In this document: in pieces, positions 18,038-25,509 of the stretch | Layout: each line of letters begins with the position of its first letter | Numbering within the stretch: position 1 is the stretch's first letter | DNA from: an uncultured Muribaculaceae bacterium | GTDB taxonomy: Bacteria > Bacteroidota > Bacteroidia > Bacteroidales > Muribaculaceae | Reading direction: 5' to 3' | Length of the DNA stretch: 35,544 bases | Assembly: GCA_910578385.1 (NCBI GenBank) | Contig: CAJTQV010000028.1 | Location: 1-35,544 of the forward strand | Translations under genes and position numbers: made by a program | Notes under the pieces: model-generated | Told to the model about the DNA's origin: nothing | Database searches by the model: none | The model's input: only the letters and a program-made list of their open reading frames with translations

Positions 18038-19680
18038 TGGACATCAAAGAAAAAACCATACGTCTTATCGACGACCTCAAAGCCACATGCCAGTCCTACG
18101 GTCTCGGCAACGACGGCAACGAATACAAGATTATCACTCAGATATTCATGTATAAGTTCCTCAACGATAAATTCGGGCATGAATTGAAAATTGCCAAGAG
18201 TCCCTTTGCAAAGAAGATTCAGGAAGCCGGTCGTTGGGAACTTGCCTATACCGAAATGCCAGAGACAGAGCGGCAGCTCCTTCTTGTCTCGTTGCCGCCT
18301 GAGACGCTGAAACTGCGTCCGGAACATCTCATGTATAGTCTTTGGAATCGTCAGAGCCGTGGAGAATTTGACGAGATATTCGATGCGACCATGACCGATA
18401 TTGCAGAACAGAACATCGACATATTCTCTACTCAAACTACACAGAATACAAAGATACCCCTCTTTGAACGCCTCACGCCATACGTTACCGACATCGACCA
18501 ACGCCCGGCTTTCGCGCGTGCATTGGTTGACAAACTTGTCAACTTCTCATTCGAGGAGGCATTCTCTGATGAAAAAGGTTACGACTTCTTCGCAACTATC
18601 TTTGAGTATCTGATCAAGGATTACAATACGGCAGGAGGTGGCAAATATGCTGAATACTACACCCCTCACGCCATCGCAACCATCATGGCCCGTCTTCTTG
18701 TGAGTGACGATGACGACCTCCACAATATAGAGGCATACGACCCCTCGGCCGGTACAGGCACATTACTCATGGCCTTGGCTCATAGGATCGGCAACAGCAA
18801 ATGCACGATCTTTGCTCAGGATATTTCCCAACGAAGCAACAAGATGTTGAAACTGAATCTGCTTCTGAACGGATTGGTTTCATCGCTTGACCATGCAATC
18901 CAAGGAGATACACTTGTGTCGCCGTATCATAAAAACGATGAAGGCACTGCAATCCGTCAGTTTGACTACGTGGTGTCAAATCCTCCGTTCAAGATGGATT
19001 TCTCTGATACACGCGAAAAGATTGCTGCCCAACCGGCTCGCTTCTGGGCAGGTGTCCCCAATGTTCCGGCAAAGAAGAAAGAAAGTATGGCGATATACAC
19101 TTGCTTCATCCAGCACGTTATCAATTCGCTGAAGAAAGCCGGCAAGGGAGCTATTGTAATTCCAACGGGGTTCATTACTGCCAAGTCTGGCATTGAGAAC
19201 AAGATCCTCAAGCACATCGTTGACAACAAGATTGTCTATGGTGTTGTGTCTATGCCCTCCAATGTGTTTGCCAATACCGGCACCAACGTGTCTGTACTTT
19301 TCTTTGACAACTCTCGTTCCAACGATAAGGTTATCCTTGTTGATGCCTCCAAACTTGGCGAAGAATATAAGGAGGGCAACAATCAGAAGAAGCGTCTTCG
19401 TCCGGAGGAGATTGACAAGATCGTTGATACTTTCCGTCAGCGGAAAGCCGAGGATAGTTTCTCTGTTGCAGTTACTTACGATGAAATCAAAGAAAAGGGG
19501 TATTCACTCTCTGCCGGTCAGTATTTCGACATCAAAATCGAATATGTTGACATCACGGAGGAGGAGTTCAATAAGCGTATGAATGACTATCGTTCAAAAC
19601 TTACAGAACTTTTCTCTGAGAGTCATCGTCTTGAAGATGAGATTCTCCAACAGCTTAATACCCTTAAATTCAACTCTTGA
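18037..19680 (+). CDS. hsdM: Type I restriction enzyme, M (methyltransferase) subunit
   Basis: A 547-residue N6-adenine DNA methyltransferase that uses S-adenosylmethionine, with sequence specificity supplied by HsdS. An N-terminal HsdM_N helical domain (IRLIDDLKATCQSYGLG) is followed by the catalytic domain: the EYYTPHAIATIMARLL segment, the AdoMet motif DPSAGTGTLL from residue 235, and the catalytic NPPF at 315-318 (YVVSNPPFKMDFS). The C-terminus carries coiled-coil-like helices that would pack against HsdS. The start overlaps the hsdR stop. The next ATG follows one base after the stop, so the operon is tightly packed. Confidence 0.95.
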   Translation: MDIKEKTIRLIDDLKATCQSYGLGNDGNEYKIITQIFMYKFLNDKFGHELKIAKSPFAKKIQEAGRWELAYTEMPETERQLLLVSLPPETLKLRPEHLMYSLWNRQSRGEFDEIFDATMTDIAEQNIDIFSTQTTQNTKIPLFERLTPYVTDIDQRPAFARALVDKLVNFSFEEAFSDEKGYDFFATIFEYLIKDYNTAGGGKYAEYYTPHAIATIMARLLVSDDDDLHNIEAYDPSAGTGTLLMALAHRIGNSKCTIFAQDISQRSNKMLKLNLLLNGLVSSLDHAIQGDTLVSPYHKNDEGTAIRQFDYVVSNPPFKMDFSDTREKIAAQPARFWAGVPNVPAKKKESMAIYTCFIQHVINSLKKAGKGAIVIPTGFITAKSGIENKILKHIVDNKIVYGVVSMPSNVFANTGTNVSVLFFDNSRSNDKVILVDASKLGEEYKEGNNQKKRLRPEEIDKIVDTFRQRKAEDSFSVAVTYDEIKEKGYSLSAGQYFDIKIEYVDITEEEFNKRMNDYRSKLTELFSESHRLEDEILQQLNTLKFNS

Positions 19681-19681
19681 T

Positions 19682-20872
19682 ATGGCTAAGTCAATTACTA
19701 TACTGGATCCTGAATATCGTAAATGGGTTCTTGAACTAAAAGAACGCTATCGCCGGAGCCAGATTAAGGCAGCTACGAAAGTCAACCAAGAGATGATTCA
19801 ATATTATTGGGATCTTGGTCGTGACATTGTAGAAATGCACGTTGAAGACCGTTGGGGTGAAAAGGTAATACGAACATTGGCTGCTGACCTAAAACGTGAA
19901 ATGTCTGATGCCACCGGTTTGTCTCGTTCCAACCTCTACTATACCAAGCGATTCTATCTTCTTTATAGTAAGGAGATTCAGAAGTTAAAGAAATCGGTTT
20001 GGGAACACTCTCCGCAGTCTGATGAAATTGTCCAACAAGTTGCTGGACAATTACAAAAGATTCCGGACACTCAAATTGTCCAACAGGCTGTTGGACAATT
20101 TATGAATGCCATATATTCAGTGCCTTGGGGTCATCATATCCATTTGATTGACAAATTCGAGGAGATGCCTGAAAAAGCGATGTTCTATATTCGTAAGACC
20201 ATAGAGGAGAGTTGGAGCCGCAGCGTAATGGATCATTTCATTGATTCTGACTTATACGCGAGAGAAGGGAAAGCCCTTACCAACTTCTCCCGCACATTGC
20301 CGGCAGTGACCGGTGACTTGGCCCAGGAACTGACGAAAGACCCGTATAGTTTCGCTTTCACCGGAATCACCGGAAAATATAACGAACGATTGCTGAAAGA
20401 TGCGTTGCTGGCCAACATCACTAAGTTCTTGATTGAGCTTGGCACCGGCTTCGCATACGTCGGTAAGGAATATCGACTGAAGATTGGCGAGACCGAAAAC
20501 TACATCGACCTGTTATTCTACAACTTAAATCTGTCTTGTTACGTGGTCGTGGAGGTCAAGATTGGTAAGCTCGCTTTTGCTGATGCCGGTCAATTAGGTG
20601 GATACGTTGTGGCTTGCAATCACCTCCTCCGCAAGGAAGGTCGGGACAATCCCACAATCGGTCTCCTGATATGTAAGGAGAAAGACAGGGTTGTGGCTCA
20701 ATATGCTCTTGAAGCAAGCAATCAGCCTCTTGGCATTTCGGAATATGACCTCGCCAAACTCTACCCCGAAAAAATTGAGGGCATGATTCCAACAATCGAG
20801 GAATTGGAAGCCAATCTTGAAAATCCTCAAATCGAAGCAAAGAAAGACGATGAGCAAAATGAAACTGAATAA
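19682..20872 (+). CDS. DUF1016 / YhcG-type PDDEXK nuclease-domain protein
   Basis: A 396-residue protein starting at the ATG one base after the hsdM stop (MAKSITILDPEYRKW). Residues about 10-105 match the DUF1016 N-terminal domain (VNQEMIQYYWDLGRDIVE, LSRSNLYYTKRFYLLY). Residues about 180-360 form a PD-(D/E)xK nuclease-like domain with D276 (ENYIDLLFYN) and E291/K293 (VVVEVKIGK). Between them, residues about 116-140 contain two copies of an IVQQxxGQ peptide encoded by near-identical DNA palindromes. Its role is unproven; family members often sit inside type I restriction loci. Its end overlaps the hsdS start by 23 nt, so it is an integral part of the operon. Confidence 0.9.
   Translation: MAKSITILDPEYRKWVLELKERYRRSQIKAATKVNQEMIQYYWDLGRDIVEMHVEDRWGEKVIRTLAADLKREMSDATGLSRSNLYYTKRFYLLYSKEIQKLKKSVWEHSPQSDEIVQQVAGQLQKIPDTQIVQQAVGQFMNAIYSVPWGHHIHLIDKFEEMPEKAMFYIRKTIEESWSRSVMDHFIDSDLYAREGKALTNFSRTLPAVTGDLAQELTKDPYSFAFTGITGKYNERLLKDALLANITKFLIELGTGFAYVGKEYRLKIGETENYIDLLFYNLNLSCYVVVEVKIGKLAFADAGQLGGYVVACNHLLRKEGRDNPTIGLLICKEKDRVVAQYALEASNQPLGISEYDLAKLYPEKIEGMIPTIEELEANLENPQIEAKKDDEQNETE
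20026..20100. repeat. Two 27-bp palindromes inside the DUF1016 gene
   Basis: The palindrome at 20074-20100 has perfect 13-bp arms (AATTGTCCAACAG and its complement) around one central G. The copy at 20026-20052 is the same structure with one arm mismatch. The copies are 48 bp apart (start to start) and in frame, encoding IVQQVAGQL and IVQQAVGQF. Confidence 0.85.
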
Positions 20873-21431
20873 ATATAAACTGGGCGATGTCGCTGAAGTT
20901 CTTATAAGTAATGTAGATAAGAAAAGCAAGGAAGGGGAATCAGAAGTTTCTCTCTGTAACTTCACAGATGTCTATTATAACTGGGCTGTTACACGAAGCA
21001 TGGTTCCCCAGTTAATGAAGGCGACAGCACCGGATGCCCAGATTAAGAAATTCACAATACATAAAGGACAAGTTGCGATTACAAAAGATAGTGAAACAAG
21101 ACATGATATTGGTATTCCTTGCTATATGGCTGACGATTTAGAGAATACAGTTCTCGGTTATCATTGTGCCTTGATTTCACCAAACCCAGAATTATTAGAT
21201 GGGCAATATCTTAATGCCTATCTTAATTCTCGAATGGCAAAAGAGTATTTTGCGAATAATGCAACCGGTAGTGGTATGCGGTATACGCTAAGCATCGATA
21301 CCATAAATGATATTCAATTATATCTTCCCTCCATACAAGAGCAAAAGAGGATTGGACATCTTTTTGCAGATATAGACCGTAAAATTGCTCTCAACAGAGA
21401 GATAAATCGCAATTTACCTCTGTCGGCATGA
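20850..21431 (+). CDS. hsdS: Type I restriction S subunit, 5' half (first target-recognition domain), truncated by inversion
   Basis: A 193-residue half specificity subunit starting at the ATG at 20850 (MSKMKLNKYKLGDVAEV), which overlaps the upstream gene. It holds one target-recognition domain and the following helix (LPSIQEQKRIGHLFADIDRKI, shown here in part), ending in the central conserved ALNREINRNL. In ordinary HsdS this continues EAMARQLYDYW, but here the reading frame leaves the 18-bp repeat at 21416, adds PLSA and stops. The missing continuation is on the opposite strand at 22134 and below. As it stands, the protein could be inactive or might dimerise as a half-subunit to read a symmetric target. 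Confidence 0.92.
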   Translation: MSKMKLNKYKLGDVAEVLISNVDKKSKEGESEVSLCNFTDVYYNWAVTRSMVPQLMKATAPDAQIKKFTIHKGQVAITKDSETRHDIGIPCYMADDLENTVLGYHCALISPNPELLDGQYLNAYLNSRMAKEYFANNATGSGMRYTLSIDTINDIQLYLPSIQEQKRIGHLFADIDRKIALNREINRNLPLSA

Positions 21432-22128
21432 CCGACACCTGACCGTTCATCAGCAGCGGCAGCAACTCATCACGCTGACGCTGTAATTCATTTATGGCTT
21501 CAGAATTATTTCTTATGCGATTAAAGATTGGTTGAACCAAAGCGGTAAATTTCTCAATTATTGTTTGTAGTGCAATGCACAATATGGAGTTTTCTACATC
21601 TTGCGCATTAAAAGATTTAAATACAGATCCACTCCCTTTTGCCTTCATCCATTCAATCAATTCTTTGGAAAGGAAATATAAGTAGGGAGTATTGTGATAT
21701 TTGGGAGATAGTGCATAGCAAGACTGATTCATTGCCATATTCATGCCCACTATTACAAGTTTCCCTATAGACCCTCGTGCGGTTAGGATAATATCACCTT
21801 CTTTGAACAGAGATGATGCGCAATGGTCTAAACCTGCCTGTGTGATGTGGTCGGTTGTATCAAGCTGATATGTGCTGTCTTTAACATCGGTCGGACCAAA
21901 GAATGGAATCTTTCCACCATCCCAGTACTCCTTTTTTGCTTTACTTGGAGTTCCACCTACTTTAATTTCAGAGATAAGTAGAATATTATCAGCAAACCAA
22001 CCTTGAGGAATCTCACGCTTCAGCTTATCATTCCACACCATCTTGCCGCCGCTCGACTTGTATGGTCTGCCGTTCTCGTCGGGGAAGTCGAACTGGACGA
22101 ACCAATAGTCGTAGAGCTGACGCGCCAT
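21391..22128 (-). CDS. hsdS: Type I restriction S subunit, 3' half (second target-recognition domain), inverted silent cassette
   Basis: The 245-residue reading frame begins MARQLYDYWFVQFDFPDENG, the middle of a normal HsdS rather than a start. It continues with the RPYKSSGGKMVWN segment, a target-recognition domain (GGTPSKAKKEYW, FFGPTDV, ILTARGSIGKL) and the C-terminal helix LQRQRDELLPLLMNGQV. Just upstream on the minus strand the frame reads EINRNLEA through the 18-bp repeat and is closed by a TGA 13 codons before it. No promoter is clear. It is probably untranslated in this orientation and serves as the other half of the + strand hsdS after inversion. Confidence 0.9.
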   Translation of the reverse strand: MARQLYDYWFVQFDFPDENGRPYKSSGGKMVWNDKLKREIPQGWFADNILLISEIKVGGTPSKAKKEYWDGGKIPFFGPTDVKDSTYQLDTTDHITQAGLDHCASSLFKEGDIILTARGSIGKLVIVGMNMAMNQSCYALSPKYHNTPYLYFLSKELIEWMKAKGSGSVFKSFNAQDVENSILCIALQTIIEKFTALVQPIFNRIRNNSEAINELQRQRDELLPLLMNGQVSVMPTEVNCDLSLC

Positions 22129-22152
22129 CGCCTCTAAATTGCGATTTATCTC
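21399..22152. other. Predicted invertible DNA segment bounded by an 18-bp inverted repeat
   Basis: GAGATAAATCGCAATTTA at 21399-21416 has its exact reverse complement at 22135-22152. Both arms encode EINRNL in the hsdS central region. Flipping the 718-bp interior places GAGGCGATGGCG directly after the + strand TTA codon, in frame, giving EINRNL-EAMARQLYDYW. The restored frame would run to a TAA ending at 22256, about 468 residues. No recombinase is encoded in this window. Confidence 0.88.
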
Positions 22153-22358
22153 AATGCTGTCACTTTGACGCTGTTGTGCAACAATATTTATTCATTCTTT
22201 TTGTAGTCTGTTGTAGCCTGAGAATGTTGCTGTCGAGTCAACGCCGGAATGCTTAAAGTTTTGCAAATCTGTAAGTGGATTGTGTCAAATATATTTGGCA
22301 TCTTCAAGCGCGATGAACTGGCGGGTGTTAAGACACCGACCATCGATTTCCATCATTT

Positions 22359-22601
22359 CTATTCAGTTATGCCGCGCAAGGTGCCACGACGGAGTTCTTC
22401 GGTTAATAAGTCATAGATATATGCCGGGCTCTCGATGTAGAGGTCGGTGCGCTTTTCACAGAGTTTGTCGAATGTCTCAGAATTATGAAACAGAAGCAGT
22501 GCTTCTTCAAGGCCAAGATTTTGGTCGCGCATAATCCATTCCACCACACGGGCTGTGATGTATTCCACAAGGAAATCAAAGTTATTATTTGACTGTTTCA
22601 T
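22359..22601 (-). CDS. DUF3791 family protein, probable antitoxin component
   Basis: An 80-residue protein from the ATG at 22601 (MKQSNNNFDFLVEYITARVV); the longer frame upstream lies in the inverted-repeat stem. The pattern VEWIMRDQN-LGLEEALLLFHNSETFDKL followed by LYIESPAYIYDLL is that of DUF3791 proteins, which are commonly encoded beside DUF3990 proteins. It is the third gene of a leftward set after HTH-DUF3791 and DUF3990. The start codon lies two bases from an arm of a 161-bp nested inverted repeat, which could control its translation. Function is by association only. Confidence 0.75.
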   Translation of the reverse strand: MKQSNNNFDFLVEYITARVVEWIMRDQNLGLEEALLLFHNSETFDKLCEKRTDLYIESPAYIYDLLTEELRRGTLRGITE

Positions 22602-22603
22602 AG

Positions 22604-22764
22604 GTGAGTGTGACAAATAAATTAATGTATTGATTTATGATTGATGTGGATGAGATTCAGAATGCTTTTGAAGGCGCAATGGGGTTCCATTTCAACTGAA
22701 AAAGCATTCTGAAGACCGCCGCAGCGAGTGTGAAGCAATGTATTAATTTATTTGTCACACTCAC
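22604..22764. repeat. Nested inverted-repeat element (161 bp)
   Basis: The outer arms 22604-22626 and 22742-22764 are perfect 23-bp reverse complements (GTGAGTGTGACAAATAAATT...). The inner arms 22657-22669 and 22700-22712 are perfect 13-bp reverse complements (TCAGAATGCTTTT). The right outer arm covers the last codons and stop of the DUF3990 gene, and the left arm ends just before the DUF3791 start codon. No TAnnTTTG promoter was found inside. Confidence 0.9.
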
Positions 22765-23236
22765 TTATCCGTTTGATGTATTTGAGCGACTTTTCTGTGG
22801 CAAAGAAATACTGCGAATTTAGGTCTTTATAAATCAACCCTGCTACAACAGCATCGAGATCGATGATTTCCATATCATAGAGTCCGAAGAGACGAGCCAT
22901 TTTATCATCCGCAACAGGCCCAATCACAATATCGTAGTCGTGGTGAAATTCTTTTCCTTCCTGTTTGCGGTTTGCCATTACAAACAATGCCCACTCTTTA
23001 TCCGGCTTCTCAAATACTTTTACTTTCAATCCGGCGGACATGGCTTCATCAAGATCAAACTCAAATTCTGTAACCGTTGGAGTTCCTCCGAAACGTTCGG
23101 CAATTCGACGTGACCAATACACGGCTTGTTCCTTGATGTGGGTGGTATAGAAACCTTGTCCAAAATCTTTGAATTTCTTGCCTTGTGACAAATCAATGTC
23201 GCCTATCGGTTGATTTGAACCGTGGTATAGTATCAT
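22748..23236 (-). CDS. DUF3990 family protein, probable toxin (ADP-ribosyltransferase-like)
   Basis: A 162-residue protein from the ATG at 23236 (MILYHGSNQPIGDIDLS), overlapping the upstream HTH gene stop by four bases (ATGA). It has the DUF3990 hallmarks: LYHGS at the N-terminus, FKDFGQGFYTT at about 30-40, WALFVMANR, and YDIVIGPVADDKM. The HG and FGxGFYTT pattern recalls the NAD-binding core of ADP-ribosyltransferases, so a NAD-dependent toxin is a reasonable inference, not a demonstrated function. Its pairing with a DNA-binding DUF3791 protein fits a type II toxin-antitoxin module. Confidence 0.78.
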   Translation of the reverse strand: MILYHGSNQPIGDIDLSQGKKFKDFGQGFYTTHIKEQAVYWSRRIAERFGGTPTVTEFEFDLDEAMSAGLKVKVFEKPDKEWALFVMANRKQEGKEFHHDYDIVIGPVADDKMARLFGLYDMEIIDLDAVVAGLIYKDLNSQYFFATEKSLKYIKRISECDK

Positions 23237-23661
23237 GATACCGCACCTCCATTTCTTTGACATATTGCAGCCATATCCTCCACACACTCCTGCAACGAGA
23301 GTTGATGTTCAGCCTCATAATTCCTGATTGAGAAATCCAAACCCTTGAAACGGGAGAGGTAATTGCAAGCCTCCTTTTTTGTCAGCTTATATTTGCGGGC
23401 AAACAGACCAAGACTCATTACTATGTAATGAATCACATCTGATGAAACAGGGTCCTTCGGTTTCAACTCTACTTGTGCCGACACACCCAATGCTTCGGAT
23501 AATTTATTGATTGTCGAGAATGTGATACCTCGGCCGTTCTCAATCTTTGAGATTTCCGATTTGGTCACACCGACTTTTTCTCCCAACTGTTCTTGGGTAA
23601 GTCCAAGCTCTTTTCTCCGCTGGAGAAAAAGAGTTCCTATTTCATCGAATCTGTCAGTCAT
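23233..23661 (-). CDS. XRE-type HTH protein with C-terminal DUF3791 domain, probable antitoxin/repressor
   Basis: A 142-residue protein. Residues about 8-65 form a Cro/C1-type helix-turn-helix (RRKELGLTQEQLGEKVGVTK, then SEISKIENGRG). Residues about 75-138 resemble DUF3791 (IHYIVMSLGLFARKYKLTKK, YNYL-like NYLSRFKGLDF, and AEHQLSLQECVEDM). It precedes the DUF3990 gene with an ATGA overlap. The inferred role is to neutralise the DUF3990 protein and autoregulate the operon from the promoter about 22 nt upstream. Confidence 0.85.
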   Translation of the reverse strand: MTDRFDEIGTLFLQRRKELGLTQEQLGEKVGVTKSEISKIENGRGITFSTINKLSEALGVSAQVELKPKDPVSSDVIHYIVMSLGLFARKYKLTKKEACNYLSRFKGLDFSIRNYEAEHQLSLQECVEDMAAICQRNGGAVS

Positions 23662-23682
23662 GGCTATGCTTGTGGCTTAATG

Positions 23683-23714
23683 CAAAGTTAATGAAAGTTT
23701 CCTATATTGGCAAC
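23683..23714 (-). promoter_or_regulatory. Promoter of the HTH-DUF3791/DUF3990 operon
   Basis: The minus strand reads TAACTTTG (23690-23683), matching TAnnTTTG, with GTTG 20 nt upstream (23714-23711), a one-base variant of TTTG. Confidence 0.55.
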
Positions 23715-23758
23715 ATTTATTGTTAAATGCGCGGAAAGTTCAGATTGCGATTTGGGGG

Positions 23759-25507
23759 TCAGAGGGCGAGCATTTCGTTTTGGGCGGCGAGGTCGTCGAG
23801 GTAGCGGGCGCGGTCTTCCTCAACCATGTGGTCGAACTCGCGGGCGTAGTCGGCTATCACTTCGGCAGTGCGGTGCCAACGCGCCGGGAAGCGGACGGAA
23901 ATCCATCGGCGCTCATACTCTTTGTAGTTCTCCTGCGCTTCGTCGAATATCTTCTCCATCTCGGCTATCGACTTAGCTTCCATGGCGCGGCGCAGGTCTT
24001 CGCGTCGCATCGGAAGTCCGGCGATGTCTACCCATTCGGCAGGGGCTGCATCGCTGTCGTCACCATGGAAGGCATCGCTTTGCAGACGCTCCGACAGATA
24101 CTTGTATATCGCCAGCTCGTACAGGTGTCGCGCACGCTCCAGCGAGGCTCGTGTGAACTTCATGCCCCGGTAGCGTATGTAGCGGTCGTCGTCGGCCGGA
24201 CGCGCCAACAGCTTCTCGATCACTTCCGAGGCCGATAGCATCTTGTCAACAGTCAGCGGGTTGAGCACGTCAAACACGATGCGGTCGCGCATCGGCAGCT
24301 TGCGTTTCAGGCGGCGGTCGCGTGTGGGCCATTTCTGTTCGTCGCGGAGAAGTCCGCAGCTGCGCAGCATCACGCCGGGCACAACGACCGTGGCTCCCTT
24401 CTCGTCGCCGAATAGGTAGGAGAAGGGGAACTGAGAAGAGTCCGGATGTGTCTTGTGCTGACCCATGAGCAGCGAGAACGCACCGATTTTCGCGCCTAAC
24501 ATCAGGTAAGAGGCCGATGATGTCTTCACGCCGCGCTCCAGTATGCCCCAGTGCACAGGGCCGAGCTTGTACATGTGGTTGCTCTGGTTGGTGCCGCTTC
24601 CGGCGTTCATGAACGATGTCTGGCAACCGATCAGCAGCGACGACTTGTGCATGCTCACCGTGTAGGGACCGGCAAACAGGGCGCATGCCTCGCCGTTCTC
24701 AAGCGAGCAGTTGGCGAAGAAGAGTGAGTCGTGCGCGGTGAAACCTTTCTCAAGCACTGCGCCCTGACCGATATAGCAGTTGCGGATGATTGCACCCGAG
24801 TCGGCCACACCATCCTCGATTATGAAATTCTCGGCATCGACTCCTGAACCGACGAAGGTCAGGCAGCGACCCGGCGCGGCATTGTTGATAATCATGCCGT
24901 TGGCCAGCGAGCGGGCACCGGTGACGCGTACCTCGCGGCCCACGCAGACATTGCGCAGCGTGCCGCAGCTTTCCACCACCGCGCCGTCGCCGATGACATG
25001 ACGCGGAGCGAGGCTTTCAAGATGCTCCTCCAGGAGTGGCTGAAGATGACGCTCGCGCCACTTAGGCTCACGGGCCATAAGCAGTGCGGCCTGCGCCGAG
25101 AGACCCGGATAGATGGTCACGGCACGCGAGCCGGTCTCGTCGAGCACATCGACCTCCGCGCCCACGCCACACATGGCCTCGGGCTCGAACTCAATGAGCG
25201 ACGTGTTGAGAATACGCGCATCCTTGCCAATCACGCAGTTGCGGATATGGATTCCGATATTGCGGATGGTGGCGTTGTCGCCCACCACACAGTTCTCCAG
25301 CCGGGCGTTCTCGATGACAGAGCCGGCAGACTCGCTGACCGCGCCGAGCGAGACCGCGCCCGCAAATTCCACATTGCGCACTGAAGATATGTCGGTAGCG
25401 TCGCAGAGACGGATCGCGCTCCAGTCGAGCGCGCGGCAACCGTTGCTTTCCAGTTTGCGGCGTTCCCACCATTCAAGCGGACGCCGGCGAAGACTTGTGT
25501 CGCTCAT
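23759..25507 (-). CDS. DUF4954 family left-handed beta-helix protein
   Basis: A 582-residue cytoplasmic protein. Residues about 35-330 show the imperfect hexapeptide periodicity of a left-handed parallel beta-helix (VIENARLENCVVGDNATIRN, IRNCVIGKDARILN), as in nucleotidyl- and acyltransferase accessory domains. The C-terminal 200 residues are helical (HLYELAIYKYLSERL). It matches DUF4954, a Bacteroidetes-enriched family sometimes linked to sugar-nucleotide enzymes; no catalytic motif is visible. The start codon lies two bases after the hflX stop, so it is the second gene of an hflX operon. The function remains unknown. Confidence 0.85.
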   Translation of the reverse strand: MSDTSLRRRPLEWWERRKLESNGCRALDWSAIRLCDATDISSVRNVEFAGAVSLGAVSESAGSVIENARLENCVVGDNATIRNIGIHIRNCVIGKDARILNTSLIEFEPEAMCGVGAEVDVLDETGSRAVTIYPGLSAQAALLMAREPKWRERHLQPLLEEHLESLAPRHVIGDGAVVESCGTLRNVCVGREVRVTGARSLANGMIINNAAPGRCLTFVGSGVDAENFIIEDGVADSGAIIRNCYIGQGAVLEKGFTAHDSLFFANCSLENGEACALFAGPYTVSMHKSSLLIGCQTSFMNAGSGTNQSNHMYKLGPVHWGILERGVKTSSASYLMLGAKIGAFSLLMGQHKTHPDSSQFPFSYLFGDEKGATVVVPGVMLRSCGLLRDEQKWPTRDRRLKRKLPMRDRIVFDVLNPLTVDKMLSASEVIEKLLARPADDDRYIRYRGMKFTRASLERARHLYELAIYKYLSERLQSDAFHGDDSDAAPAEWVDIAGLPMRREDLRRAMEAKSIAEMEKIFDEAQENYKEYERRWISVRFPARWHRTAEVIADYAREFDHMVEEDRARYLDDLAAQNEMLAL

Positions 25508-25509
25508 GA

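Noticed and set aside
22286..22297. Palindromic CAAATATATTTG that matches TAnnTTTG on both strands
   Set aside because: No TTTG at 19-21 nt on either strand, so a promoter for the silent hsdS half is not supported.
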